Positions 31,615-40,529 of a DNA stretch of 64,000 nt are shown piece after piece. Source of the stretch: a bacterium (GTDB taxonomy: Bacteria; Cyanobacteriota; Vampirovibrionia; Gastranaerophilales; Gastranaerophilaceae); contig JAFQNF010000010.1 of NCBI GenBank assembly GCA_017396025.1, positions 1-64,000 on the forward strand, given 5' to 3'. How positions within the stretch are numbered: position 1 is the stretch's first letter; every line of letters begins with the position of its first letter. The notes under the pieces were generated by a model. It saw only the letters and a list, made by a program, of their open reading frames with translations, made no database searches and was not told where the DNA came from. The position numbers were made by a program, and so were the translations under genes.

Positions 31615-33174
31615 ATGTTTAATTCGCTAAATAGCGTATATACAAACTTTAGGGTTAATAATTATGCAAATATCAAAACTAGTTTGCCAAAACTAGGGCA
31701 ATTAACTTGTGATACTGTAAGTTTCAAAGGGATATCTCCTCATCAATACAAATCCAGTTTCGATTTTATGGCATCAAATGCAAAAGAATTTACAAGCGGG
31801 AAACTTTCAAACGAAAAATCGCCAAGTAAAATTCAAGATGCAACAAAAAAATATTTAGAATCAAATGACTCTTATAAAAAACCAGTGTTAGCATCAAAAG
31901 ATAATAATACTTTTTGTCCTGTTTATACAGAAAAATTAAAAGACGAAATTATATCTACTATTAACAAAACAAGAAATGAAACATTTACTGTTTGGAACAA
32001 TTTTTTGGAAAATGGAAAAACAGACGATAATAGTTTATCTCAAGAAGAAAAAATTTTATTCGACAAAATAAAACGAAATCCAACACTTAAATTTGTAATT
32101 TGGAACGCTCTTTCTTCAAATATTGGAGTAGATAATAGGCATATACCTCTACCATTAGATACAAAAACATTGGCAGACACTATAAATTTCTTTGAGAAAA
32201 AAGATATAGAATTGCAAAATGAAAAATCTAAAATAAATACATTTAGAACATCTCAAGCAAGAAATCCAAAATCTTTCAATGATGTTTATGCTTCAAAACT
32301 AATTGAAAATACACTGTATTCGATTATTGGGAACAAAAATAATACTGGATTTGCAATATTTGATGAAAACGGAAAGAAAATAGATAATCCAACAGAATCA
32401 ACAATAAAAGATGCTCCAAATGGTTTATGGGTACAAATACCAAAAGCGACCTCTACATATGCACCATACGCTGTTTCTGTCGTTGAAAATTTAAGTCACG
32501 AAAATTGGTGTACTCGTTCAAGAAGCGACAAAGCAAGTGCCGCAATCCAAGATGGCAATTTCTATATTTATCTTGAAAGAGATAACAGACAATACAAGCC
32601 TGCACTTGGAATTACATCTGAAAGAACTGGCAAATTAGCAAAGATTCAAGGTGTAAAAAATGACAATACTATAGATCAAAAATATTTTGATACAATTCAA
32701 AGTTTTTTACTAAATAACAACCATATTAAAGAAAATGGTCAAAACATCAACTGCTGTTCTGGCAAAGACGATGAAGGTCCAGACCTATATGGTTCTTACT
32801 TGATAATGAAGGAAAAACAGGACTATCCAGAATTTGCGAAAGCAATAGAAAAAAAAGATTATAAAACCTTCTTAACACATATAAACGATATAGCTGCAAG
32901 AACAAATCCAAAAGCAAAAGCAGAAATAACTGCTAATGAAAATGGAATGTTAACTATAAAAAATTACAATTCAACACTTTCTTTCAATGGTAACATCGCT
33001 GTTTCATTATCAGATTTTGGAATAGATGAAATAGATTTATTAAAACATATAAAAATTGCAACCGGGAAAGTAAACACAAAAACTTCACCAGTTGCGACAC
33101 TCCCTAAAAGAACTTTAAAAGTAACAAATTCTGGCAACAATCTATACGAAACAATACTAAAAGAATGGCAATAG
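31615..33174 (+). CDS. PcfJ-like domain protein with SFKG N-terminus (tandem copy 1)
   Basis: The 519 residues have an N-terminal segment ending TVSFKG (36-39), a long helical region and a globular domain near 270-350: SVVENLSHENWCTRSR, DGNFYIYLERD, then LAKIQGVKNDN. The Trp-Cys-Thr, Gly-x-x-Tyr-Ile-Tyr-Leu and Ile-Gln-Gly-x-x-Asn-Asp blocks occur in the order seen in PcfJ-type domains of conjugative elements, whose biochemical role is unclear. The next gene is a diverged copy. AAGGA lies 6 bases before the ATG. No signal peptide or membrane segment is present. An effector role is possible but unproven. Confidence 0.75.
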   Translation: MFNSLNSVYTNFRVNNYANIKTSLPKLGQLTCDTVSFKGISPHQYKSSFDFMASNAKEFTSGKLSNEKSPSKIQDATKKYLESNDSYKKPVLASKDNNTFCPVYTEKLKDEIISTINKTRNETFTVWNNFLENGKTDDNSLSQEEKILFDKIKRNPTLKFVIWNALSSNIGVDNRHIPLPLDTKTLADTINFFEKKDIELQNEKSKINTFRTSQARNPKSFNDVYASKLIENTLYSIIGNKNNTGFAIFDENGKKIDNPTESTIKDAPNGLWVQIPKATSTYAPYAVSVVENLSHENWCTRSRSDKASAAIQDGNFYIYLERDNRQYKPALGITSERTGKLAKIQGVKNDNTIDQKYFDTIQSFLLNNNHIKENGQNINCCSGKDDEGPDLYGSYLIMKEKQDYPEFAKAIEKKDYKTFLTHINDIAARTNPKAKAEITANENGMLTIKNYNSTLSFNGNIAVSLSDFGIDEIDLLKHIKIATGKVNTKTSPVATLPKRTLKVTNSGNNLYETILKEWQ

Positions 33175-33228
33175 CAAAAAAAAACATGTTCATACCTTTT
33201 GTTAGTATAATTTCCCAAGGTATAAATT

Positions 33229-34809
33229 ATGTTAATATCTTCGTTTCAAAATATACATAATAATAATTTTTATAATTTAAACAAAAGCTTCACAAAAAGA
33301 CCTCAACTTGGAGCTGATACTTTTGTCAGTTTTCATGGTTCAAAAAGACAACCTCCAGAAAACAAAAAACCAATAGAACCAAATAAAAATAAAAAAATCA
33401 CAATAGCCGCAGAAAAAACAAATAGACACCACAGGGCGCCTGTTGTTTCACAATTTAGTTCTATACCAGCAAAAGTAGTACTTCCATCACACGTTGCAAC
33501 TGACGTAAAAGAATACGAAGTAATGATGGTAAATAAAGCACGAAAAGACACACTAAATCATTGGTTTACATCTTTAGAAGAAATAACCGCTGGCAAAAAA
33601 AATTCAACATTAAAAGAAAGCCTAAGTGAACATCCAGATTTAAAACTTTTTGTACTTTCATCTTTAACAACATCACTACAAGATTCAAACAGAATAATCC
33701 CTTCACCATTTGACGAAAAAGCACTTGAAGAAACTGTTCAAGAATGTTTTTTTGACAAGGATGGAAATTATATGAGTTCGCCAAACATAACACCAACAAA
33801 ATTTATGGCGCAATACAATTCAACTCTTATTGAAAATACAATTAATGAAATAATCACAAACCCATCTTTTGAGAACCATATAATATATGAAAAAGAAGGT
33901 AAACCAATCGAAAAAACACCTAATTTATCCGCTAAAGATTTTTCTTCACTATGGGTAAAAATACCAAAATCACGTTTTTCACCACCAAGTGCAGGAGAAG
34001 TTTCTGTTGTTGAGAATTTAAGCAATCCAAACTGGTGTACTCGTTCCAGATTTAACAAAGCAAAAGAAGTAATTAAAGATGGTCATTTCTATATATATTT
34101 AGAAAGAAATGCACAACAACAATGGTCATCAAAAGCAGCAATTACAACATATAATGGCAGAATTTCACAAATCCAAGGAAAGAAGAATGACAACTTTATC
34201 CCTTCATCAATGAGGCACATTGTATCAACATTTCTTTCTTCTATCAACGCAATTTCAAATGACAAAAAAAACAATATACAAAAAAATTTAAAATGTGAAT
34301 CTGGTTATAATTCAGAGTTGCCATTTGCATACACACAATTATTAATAAGCCAAAAATTAGCAGAAGTAACAAAAGTTGAAGATACTTCAAAAACAACTTC
34401 TCTAAGTTCCGCAATAAAAAACCAAGATAGTTTTTCTGCATTAAAAATTTTATACCCATCATCGTACGTTCAACGATTAGAAAATGGAAAAATATCACTT
34501 CTTAGTTACAAACCAATTGTCCATATAGATGATAAATCATCAATAATACCGATTTCTTTGTTAAATATTAACGAAAATTTCTTACTAAAAGATGTAGAAG
34601 AAGTAAGAGGAAATATCAATATTGCAGATTCAAAATTAGATAAATTCCCTCCATCATTAAAAAGAGTTAGCGGGAAACTAACACTTTCAAAAGAGCAATA
34701 TGAAAGATTTGGAGAGTATATTAATAAAAATTTTGAATACAAAGGCATTATCACAAAAAGACAAAACCAAAGAGAAATTTACATAATCTCTGAATTAAGA
34801 AAGAAATAA
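33229..34809 (+). CDS. PcfJ-like domain protein with SFHG N-terminus (tandem copy 2)
   Basis: The 526 residues show the same plan as the preceding gene product: N-terminal segment ending VSFHG (33-37), helical region, then SVVENLSNPNWCTRSR (WCT at 269-271), DGHFYIYLERN and ISQIQGKKNDN. Unlike copy 1 it ends in a leucine-rich-like stretch (VRGNINIADSKLDKFPPSL, then RVSGKLTLS), similar in rhythm to bacterial effector LRRs. The gap to copy 1 is 54 bases. AAGG and a TATAAT box sit just upstream. The two probably arose by tandem duplication and then diverged in their tails. Confidence 0.75.
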   Translation: MLISSFQNIHNNNFYNLNKSFTKRPQLGADTFVSFHGSKRQPPENKKPIEPNKNKKITIAAEKTNRHHRAPVVSQFSSIPAKVVLPSHVATDVKEYEVMMVNKARKDTLNHWFTSLEEITAGKKNSTLKESLSEHPDLKLFVLSSLTTSLQDSNRIIPSPFDEKALEETVQECFFDKDGNYMSSPNITPTKFMAQYNSTLIENTINEIITNPSFENHIIYEKEGKPIEKTPNLSAKDFSSLWVKIPKSRFSPPSAGEVSVVENLSNPNWCTRSRFNKAKEVIKDGHFYIYLERNAQQQWSSKAAITTYNGRISQIQGKKNDNFIPSSMRHIVSTFLSSINAISNDKKNNIQKNLKCESGYNSELPFAYTQLLISQKLAEVTKVEDTSKTTSLSSAIKNQDSFSALKILYPSSYVQRLENGKISLLSYKPIVHIDDKSSIIPISLLNINENFLLKDVEEVRGNINIADSKLDKFPPSLKRVSGKLTLSKEQYERFGEYINKNFEYKGIITKRQNQREIYIISELRKK

Positions 34810-34863
34810 GATTAAAAAACATGATATAATCACAGTGTGACTTATATAAGGTAGAGAGATTTT

Positions 34864-35367
34864 ATGAAAAAAGTATTAATTGCTATTTTGGGATTGATTT
34901 TAACATCCAATGTTGTTTTTGCTGCAAAAGATATTTCAACACCCAAAGTTTTGCTAACAAAAATTGGAATGACAAAATTAACAAAAGGGGAAGCATTCAA
35001 ATACCCATTACAAGATGGCGCAATATTGGAATGTTATGCAAAAAGGGTTGATGGAAGCATTGATGATTTTGAAGAATATAACGACTATTTTGTAATGAAA
35101 AATGGAAATTTATATTCAAACACAATGCATAAATACTATAAGCCAGAAAAAACACATATTATGAAAAAAGTGGATAGAGTGAAATTAACAAATAAAAAAC
35201 AAACATTAAAAATGTACGATCCACTTTGGGAACCATCAATCAGACACCACTTTAGAACTATTAAAATAAATACTCAAACAGGTGAATATTATATGAAAGG
35301 AATCCAAGATAATTGGGCTTGGTATAGAAACATAACTGCAACAGGTTATTGTAGAGTTAAACCATAA
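34864..35367 (+). CDS. Secreted hypothetical protein
   Basis: The 167 residues have a clear signal peptide (MKKVLIAILGLILTSNVVFA, cleavage after Ala20). The mature part is basic and rich in Lys, Tyr and Trp, with no recognised domain. A Shine-Dalgarno-like GGTAGAGAG and a TATAAT at 34825-34830 precede it, and a strong terminator follows, so it is a single-gene unit. It is probably periplasmic or outer-membrane associated. Function unknown. Confidence 0.8.
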   Translation: MKKVLIAILGLILTSNVVFAAKDISTPKVLLTKIGMTKLTKGEAFKYPLQDGAILECYAKRVDGSIDDFEEYNDYFVMKNGNLYSNTMHKYYKPEKTHIMKKVDRVKLTNKKQTLKMYDPLWEPSIRHHFRTIKINTQTGEYYMKGIQDNWAWYRNITATGYCRVKP

Positions 35368-35383
35368 AAACAAAATATTCAAA

Positions 35384-35412
35384 AAAAGACGGTTTTAAAA
35401 ACCGTCTTTTTT
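35384..35412 (+). terminator. Terminator of the secreted-protein gene
   Basis: AAAAGACGGTTTT / AAAACCGTCTTTT is a long palindrome ending in a T run. Confidence 0.85.
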
Positions 35413-35508
35413 ACTATAAAAATTCTCCAAAAGAGTTAGCCTAACACAGCGATGTAAAAAATTTTAAATATGTCAATATAAAAAAGGAAAGGAATATGGA
35501 GGTATCTT

Positions 35509-35733
35509 ATGAATATTTTACGCTATACTGCCTATGCTTTAGTTTTAATTGGGGCAATAAATTGGGGACTAATTGGGATATTTGGATTCAACCTTGTTAG
35601 CCTAATTTTTGGAGATATGACGTTACTTGCAAGAATAATATATTCACTTGTTGGTATTTCAGCAGTTGCAACAATGTTTTTGCAACCAAACTGCGATATG
35701 CATAACGACGAATATTGCAAATGTGATGTGTAA
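35509..35733 (+). CDS. DUF378 family small membrane protein
   Basis: The 74 residues form two membrane segments with the family signature LVLIGAINWGLIGIFGFN followed by LARIIYSLVGISAVATMF. A Cys-rich tail (CDMHNDEYCKC) could bind metal. DUF378 proteins (YuzA in Bacillus) have no known function. GGAGG lies 6-8 bases before the ATG and a terminator follows, so it is a single-gene unit. Confidence 0.9.
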   Translation: MNILRYTAYALVLIGAINWGLIGIFGFNLVSLIFGDMTLLARIIYSLVGISAVATMFLQPNCDMHNDEYCKCDV

Positions 35734-35743
35734 ATAACTAAAA

Positions 35744-35773
35744 AAAAAGCGGGTAGAAATTACCCGCTTTTTT
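35744..35773 (+). terminator. Terminator of the DUF378 gene
   Basis: AAAAAAGCGGGTA / TACCCGCTTTTTT with a 5-base loop. Confidence 0.88.
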
Positions 35774-35873
35774 ATTCTTAATTATTAAGAGAATACAAGC
35801 TATTCTTAGTTTTTTGTTTATAAATTTATTATCTGGGCACAATATAAAAGTGAAGAAAAAAAAGGATAATAAA

Positions 35874-36347
35874 ATGAGAATTAAAAAAGGATTATCTTGT
35901 ATTCTGGTAGGTAGTGTTTTCCTAGGTTTTTGTTATTTTATGATTAAAATGGACGAGAACAGAATGACAAACTTAGACTCCAGTACAAATTCAATAAAAA
36001 CAACTTACACAACAAAAAAAAGTAAAGATTCTATAATGTACACTCCGCATTTTACATATATTGTAAATGGACAAAAATATGTGTGTACATCAAACTTTTC
36101 ATCTAGTATTAAACCATCAACAAAACCTAGAAAAATCTTTTATAATTCTCAAGATCCACAAGATTGTTACCCACAAAAAGAAACATTAGAAAATACATTT
36201 TTTTATGTTTTCCTAATTTTCCCAATATTATTCATAATTGTAGGATTTGCATCAATTTTCGGACTTATACCAGAACAAACAGAGCAATATCCTCAAATGG
36301 GCACAAAAAATCGTCTAAAAGATGAAGAATATTATAATCAAAAATAG
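35874..36347 (+). CDS. DUF3592-like membrane protein
   Basis: The start at ATG 35874 is chosen for AAGGATAATAAA just upstream; a start at 35814 would add twenty Lys-rich residues in front of the first membrane segment. The 157 residues have two membrane segments (about 8-24 and 108-130) enclosing an extracytoplasmic part with YTPHFTYIVNGQKYVC and IFYNSQDPQDCYP, the layout of DUF3592 (PF12158-like) proteins. Function unknown. Position between DUF378 and the ADP-ribosyltransferase gene gives no clear hint. Confidence 0.75.
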   Translation: MRIKKGLSCILVGSVFLGFCYFMIKMDENRMTNLDSSTNSIKTTYTTKKSKDSIMYTPHFTYIVNGQKYVCTSNFSSSIKPSTKPRKIFYNSQDPQDCYPQKETLENTFFYVFLIFPILFIIVGFASIFGLIPEQTEQYPQMGTKNRLKDEEYYNQK

Positions 36348-36382
36348 AGCAATTTTCATTTTTTACAATATTTTATGAATGT

Positions 36383-37105
36383 ATGAAAAACGATTATTTC
36401 AAAACAAATTTTGAAAAATATGATAAACCAATTTCGAATCTTAATTCAAAAGATTGCGAAGATTGGGCTCCGAGCAAATTAATGAGTGTATTTTCAAGAT
36501 ACACTCAAAATAGCTATTTTGAACAAATTAATAATGCTTTAAGAAGTGGATACACTGAAAGTATATTAGTTAATGATGATATTGAAGCATTGGATAAACT
36601 TTTTAAACTAGTTCCAAATAAACTAAAAAATAAGACACCAATGACAGTATATAGAGGTGCACTTTTAACAAAAGAACTCGATGACATTTTGCAAGGAAAA
36701 TCAAAAACAGATATTTACACAGAAAAAGCCTTTGTTTCAACATCAAAAAGCAAACAAGTTGCAAAACAATTTGCAATGTACGGAGATAAAATAATACTAG
36801 AAATAGAACTTCCCCAAAACACAACTTTTATCGAAGATTCTATGTTGCCATCACACGCTCGTTCAAGAATGAGCAGTGAAGAGGAAGTATTATTGCCACG
36901 AAACGCTCAATTTAAAATAACGGGTTTTGACCCAAAAACAAGAATAGTAAAAGCAATATATTTAGGACAAAAACAGCCACTAGAAATGCCCGAAATTTTT
37001 GAATATTCTGGAAGCGATATGCTAAGTAATTTAAACAAAAATCTTTTAATAATTGATAAAGAACCAATGAAAAACAATATTCATAAAAAAGATATTAATG
37101 AATAA
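36383..37105 (+). CDS. R-S-E type mono-ADP-ribosyltransferase
   Basis: The 240-residue protein shows all three catalytic blocks of ADP-ribosylating exoenzymes in order and spacing: MTVYRGALL with Arg91 (NAD binding), KAFVSTSKS with Ser-Thr-Ser at 119-121, and SSEEEVLLPRNAQF with the Glu-x-Glu pair at 166-168. Glu-x-Glu is the pattern of arginine-specific transferases and related C2/C3-type toxins. No signal peptide is present, so it is either an intracellular modifier or exported by a non-Sec route. No immunity gene or hydrolase is evident beside it. No clear Shine-Dalgarno precedes the ATG. Confidence 0.85.
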   Translation: MKNDYFKTNFEKYDKPISNLNSKDCEDWAPSKLMSVFSRYTQNSYFEQINNALRSGYTESILVNDDIEALDKLFKLVPNKLKNKTPMTVYRGALLTKELDDILQGKSKTDIYTEKAFVSTSKSKQVAKQFAMYGDKIILEIELPQNTTFIEDSMLPSHARSRMSSEEEVLLPRNAQFKITGFDPKTRIVKAIYLGQKQPLEMPEIFEYSGSDMLSNLNKNLLIIDKEPMKNNIHKKDINE

Positions 37106-37196
37106 AAAGAATTATCATAAAACAATCTTAACAATTTTGTTTTACCATTAGAATTACTGCAATATTTAATATAATAATTTACTATATAACAGTCTC

Positions 37197-37931
37197 TCAA
37201 GATTGGAATAGAAAATTAACTTTAGTAATATCCTGTTCTGTCAATTTGTATTGTTTTATCCTATTATGATATTCCTTAAGCCAAATATATTTAGATTGTA
37301 TATTTTTTTGGGTTTCATATTTTTGAATTTTATCTTCAATAAAGTTTTCGAGGGGAATTCTACAACACATATTAACAAACTTTTCTCTTATTAAATAATT
37401 AACATAATATTTAGAGTCATTTAGATCTTTTACAATCAATATATCATACGGTGCTTGTATCTCATCTAAAATAACATTATCTATTTCAATACGAGGAAAT
37501 ATAGTTTCTTTTTCACCTTTAACTGCCTTTTGATATGCTTCGCCCACAATCAAATTCTCTTTTTGATTATGAACAAATCTGCCCTTAGTCAAATAGCCTC
37601 TCATCAAAATTTTTGCATTTGCCGCATCATGATATATCATATTACTTTGCAAATAAAACAAAAATAGAATCAATGGTTCAAGGGTTTTAGATGAAACAAT
37701 AATACAATCTGAAATTACAGTAATTTCAAGATCTGATTTTTGTTCTAGATATAATTCTAATAGAAGCTTATGGTAATATTCATTTACAACATGAAATGCA
37801 TCTTGACTTGTTAAATTAAATTTAGCATCATAATACTCATTAAATTTAAAATCATTAACCATACTAGAGAAACCTAGCACATCTACAAATGCAATGTATT
37901 TTTCTTTTTGATATTCAATCTTATCTATCAC
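37197..37931 (-). CDS. Nucleotidyl-cyclase-fold protein
   Basis: The 244 residues resemble the cyclase/GGDEF fold: YIAFVDVLGFSSM (Asp17, first metal position), EITVISDCIIVSS (Asp75), then ILMRGYLTKGRFVHN and VGEAYQKAVKGE followed by FPRIEI. Widely spread bacterial hypotheticals share this order. Class III cyclase active residues beyond the metal Asp pair are not obvious, so nucleotide synthesis cannot be claimed. The start is GTG 37931 with GAGGT upstream. It is on the same strand as a HEPN-like gene 170 bases away, and the two may form a signalling or defence pair. Confidence 0.65.
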   Translation of the reverse strand: MIDKIEYQKEKYIAFVDVLGFSSMVNDFKFNEYYDAKFNLTSQDAFHVVNEYYHKLLLELYLEQKSDLEITVISDCIIVSSKTLEPLILFLFYLQSNMIYHDAANAKILMRGYLTKGRFVHNQKENLIVGEAYQKAVKGEKETIFPRIEIDNVILDEIQAPYDILIVKDLNDSKYYVNYLIREKFVNMCCRIPLENFIEDKIQKYETQKNIQSKYIWLKEYHNRIKQYKLTEQDITKVNFLFQS

Positions 37932-38100
37932 TATTTAAAAACCTCTAAATTATATTTGGCAAATTTCACTCAACACAATATTTCAGTCAAATTTTTTACC
38001 AAACATTTGAAAAGTTTAGTTAAAAATTTAATTTTTTCATTTCATACACAGAATAATTATAGCTAAAAATGGTAAGAATATAAAACAAAACATCCAAACA

Positions 38101-38853
38101 CTATAAATTTGTTCCATCAAAAAATTTGTTTATAAATTCAATAATCATAGAAGAATTCTTAATTATTTGAGTATGAATATTTACCCGAGGTGCTTTTTCA
38201 CAAAAGGAATGCGTAAAAAAAGGATAGTTATGGCAAAATTTCAATTGTTCTTTTTCAATCTTTTTTGCTTGTTTTTGTTTTTTATTTTTTAATGATTCTA
38301 ATTTTTTATTTTCTAACTTCATATATTCTTCATAATCAAAAATATATGAAGGAGGAACATATAATGGAATCCTATGACAAAGAGAATGTCTAAAGGTTTT
38401 ACATTCTTTTTCATACCACTCAGAAAAAGAATTTTTTTGTCTATTATCTAAATAAGAATTAAAGTCATTAGAAAAAAATTGTTTTATCCGTTCATTTGTA
38501 ATTTTTACCTTTAGATTTTCCAAGTCTAAATTTTTTTCAAAATTAATAATCCAAAGCAAATTATCAATTATACCATAAATATTTACAAAAAAAGACTGTA
38601 TAAATATATCTAATTCGTCTAATTCATCTTCTTTTAATAATTCGGTTCTGTCTGGCGGAAAAATTTCGAATATTCTTTTGCAACAAAATTTTAAAATAGA
38701 AATTCGTCTACCATATCCTTGTTGCAGATATTCAATAGCATTACTATCTTTCAATTTGATTTTAATCATAAAATCAAGACATTCAGTGTATTGTGACATA
38801 ACACACATGAATTCTTCATTGATTTCTTCAATTATTTCTTCCGTATACCACAT
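38101..38853 (-). CDS. HEPN-like helical protein
   Basis: The 250 residues are nearly all helical. The central motif TFRHSLCHRIPLYVPP contains Arg155-x4-His160, the spacing of HEPN-domain nucleases, followed by a His-Arg-Ile-Pro-Leu-Tyr-Val-Pro-Pro block I recall in a widespread family of hypotheticals. A Lys/Glu coiled-coil stretch follows near 178-205. If HEPN, it might cut RNA. It lies between the cyclase-fold gene and a membrane-protein gene on the same strand. The gap upstream is only 16 bases, so it is likely in an operon with the membrane protein. Confidence 0.6.
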   Translation of the reverse strand: MWYTEEIIEEINEEFMCVMSQYTECLDFMIKIKLKDSNAIEYLQQGYGRRISILKFCCKRIFEIFPPDRTELLKEDELDELDIFIQSFFVNIYGIIDNLLWIINFEKNLDLENLKVKITNERIKQFFSNDFNSYLDNRQKNSFSEWYEKECKTFRHSLCHRIPLYVPPSYIFDYEEYMKLENKKLESLKNKKQKQAKKIEKEQLKFCHNYPFFTHSFCEKAPRVNIHTQIIKNSSMIIEFINKFFDGTNL

Positions 38854-38869
38854 TTCTAATTAAGCACTT

Positions 38870-39982
38870 TTAAACTGGATTATTTTCTTTATAACGAATT
38901 ACTTCATTTTCTATTTCTTCTTCTACTTTTTCTATACCTTTAGATTTAAATTCATCCCATAACTTATTCAAATCATATTTAACATAATAAACACCTTGCT
39001 CATCTGAATATGTAAACCATTCACAATGTTCATATGGCAATTCTTCTATCTTTTTATAATTCGTACAATTAACTTTACCCAAATTGTAAGTTCCATCCTT
39101 GTATTGTTTTGAAATACAATAATTTTGTGCTATTTGATATTGTTTATTTGGCTCAACAAAACCAATTAACAAGTCAGACATTGTATATAAGCCGTCATCC
39201 ATATTCTCAAACGCAATAATCCTTTGTTTCTCAGTTAAACTTTGAAACTTGTACAAATTAAATAAATCCCACTTTTTGGAAAACAAAAGTTCAGTTTCTG
39301 GATACTGTTTTTCTGCAAGAAAATTTTCGGGAACTAATTCATTTACATATCGTCTACTTTTTTCTTGAATTTTCTTATAATCACTATCAAAGAATATATT
39401 TGGATACATTTTGGCAAAAGTAGAAATCTTTTCACTAACAAGATTCTTTTTCATCTTATCAAAAGACATACAATATGCTTTTTTCGTTATATCTTCATCA
39501 TACGAATATTTTTTATACAATGCATAATCATTTTCATATACCTGAATAAATTCACTTTTATGACTACTTTTATAATATGAAATAGGGTTCATTTTATATT
39601 TCTTCTGAAATTCATCAAAAAGTTTATTCATATACTGAGAGGTTTTATAAAATGAATTTTCAAACAAATTGATATATTCTTCTGGAATATATCCTGTTTC
39701 AGAGCAAAAATCTCTAATAATATCTGTATTCCCATAAACAACACCATATATAAGTATTGCTTCTTCAAGTTCTCTTTGTGACTTTTCTGATATAGTCACA
39801 GGATTTTTAGTATCAGTTTTTATTATTTTTTGAACTATTGTTTTTGAAAAGTCTTTTACCCCAAAAAGTATAAAGAAGAAAACAATTATAAAAATAATGG
39901 ATAAAAGAATACGAAAAAGAACATTTTTATCAGATTTCTTTTTATTATTATCACTTAAACCTTTTTCTTTATCTGAATTCAT
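38870..39982 (-). CDS. Membrane-anchored hypothetical protein
   Basis: About 370 residues from ATG 39982 (a GTG three codons earlier at 39991 is also possible). A Lys/Asp-rich cytoplasmic N-terminus is followed by one membrane segment (LFRILLSIIFIIVFFFILFG) and a large charged, Tyr-rich outer domain with no family I know. It is not a signal peptide, since the segment is long and lacks a cleavage site. It lies directly upstream of the HEPN-like gene and probably shares its transcript. Confidence 0.75.
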   Translation of the reverse strand: MNSDKEKGLSDNNKKKSDKNVLFRILLSIIFIIVFFFILFGVKDFSKTIVQKIIKTDTKNPVTISEKSQRELEEAILIYGVVYGNTDIIRDFCSETGYIPEEYINLFENSFYKTSQYMNKLFDEFQKKYKMNPISYYKSSHKSEFIQVYENDYALYKKYSYDEDITKKAYCMSFDKMKKNLVSEKISTFAKMYPNIFFDSDYKKIQEKSRRYVNELVPENFLAEKQYPETELLFSKKWDLFNLYKFQSLTEKQRIIAFENMDDGLYTMSDLLIGFVEPNKQYQIAQNYCISKQYKDGTYNLGKVNCTNYKKIEELPYEHCEWFTYSDEQGVYYVKYDLNKLWDEFKSKGIEKVEEEIENEVIRYKENNPV

Positions 39983-40160
39983 AATACTCACACATCCATT
40001 ATTTTATATAAAAATTTATATAAAAATAATAGCATTTTGTATATTAAATACAATAGGAATATCCAAAATTACTTGTATAAAACAAGATTCAAAACTCTAC
40101 TTGTTTCACAAACACTAAGGAATCAGAATAAAAAGGGATTCAATGCAAGTTATTTCAAAC

Positions 40161-40192
40161 AAAAAAGACGGATTTTAAAATCCGTCTTTTTT
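40161..40192 (-). terminator. Terminator after tRNA-Leu
   Basis: AAAAAAGACGGATTTT / AAAATCCGTCTTTTTT is a long palindrome 5 bases from the tRNA-Leu 3' end. Confidence 0.8.
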
Positions 40193-40196
40193 GATA

Positions 40197-40280
40197 TGGT
40201 GGGCGTGAAGAGACTCGAACTCCCATGCCGAAGGCGCTTGATCCTAAGTCAAGTGCGTCTACCAATTTCGCCACACGCCC
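40197..40280 (-). tRNA. tRNA-Leu (anticodon TAG)
   Basis: The acceptor GGGCGTG pairs with CACGCCC. The anticodon stem CTTGA/TCAAG encloses CTTAGGA, giving TAG. A long variable arm (CGCCTTCGGCAT) marks a class II tRNA, and the T-arm is GGGAG-TTCGAGT-CTCTT. The 3' CCA is encoded. Confidence 0.95.
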
Positions 40281-40333
40281 ATTGCTTATATTTTTAATTT
40301 ATCATAAAAAAATCAAAGGTCAATAATAAAAAA

Positions 40334-40406
<73 letters not shown>

Positions 40407-40457
40407 ATCCGCAAATTATTATTATACAAACATGTTTTTTATACAAGTTCGATTTTA

Positions 40458-40486
40458 TTGCATGAAAAAAATTATTATTATATAAT
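40458..40486 (+). promoter_or_regulatory. Sigma70 promoter of the second SLH gene
   Basis: TTGCAT (40458-40463) and TATAAT (40481-40486) are exactly 17 bases apart, 43 bases upstream of ATG 40530. Confidence 0.75.
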
Positions 40487-40529
40487 TTACTTGATTAGTT
40501 TAGTTTTTACTTTACGATTGGAGAGAAAA

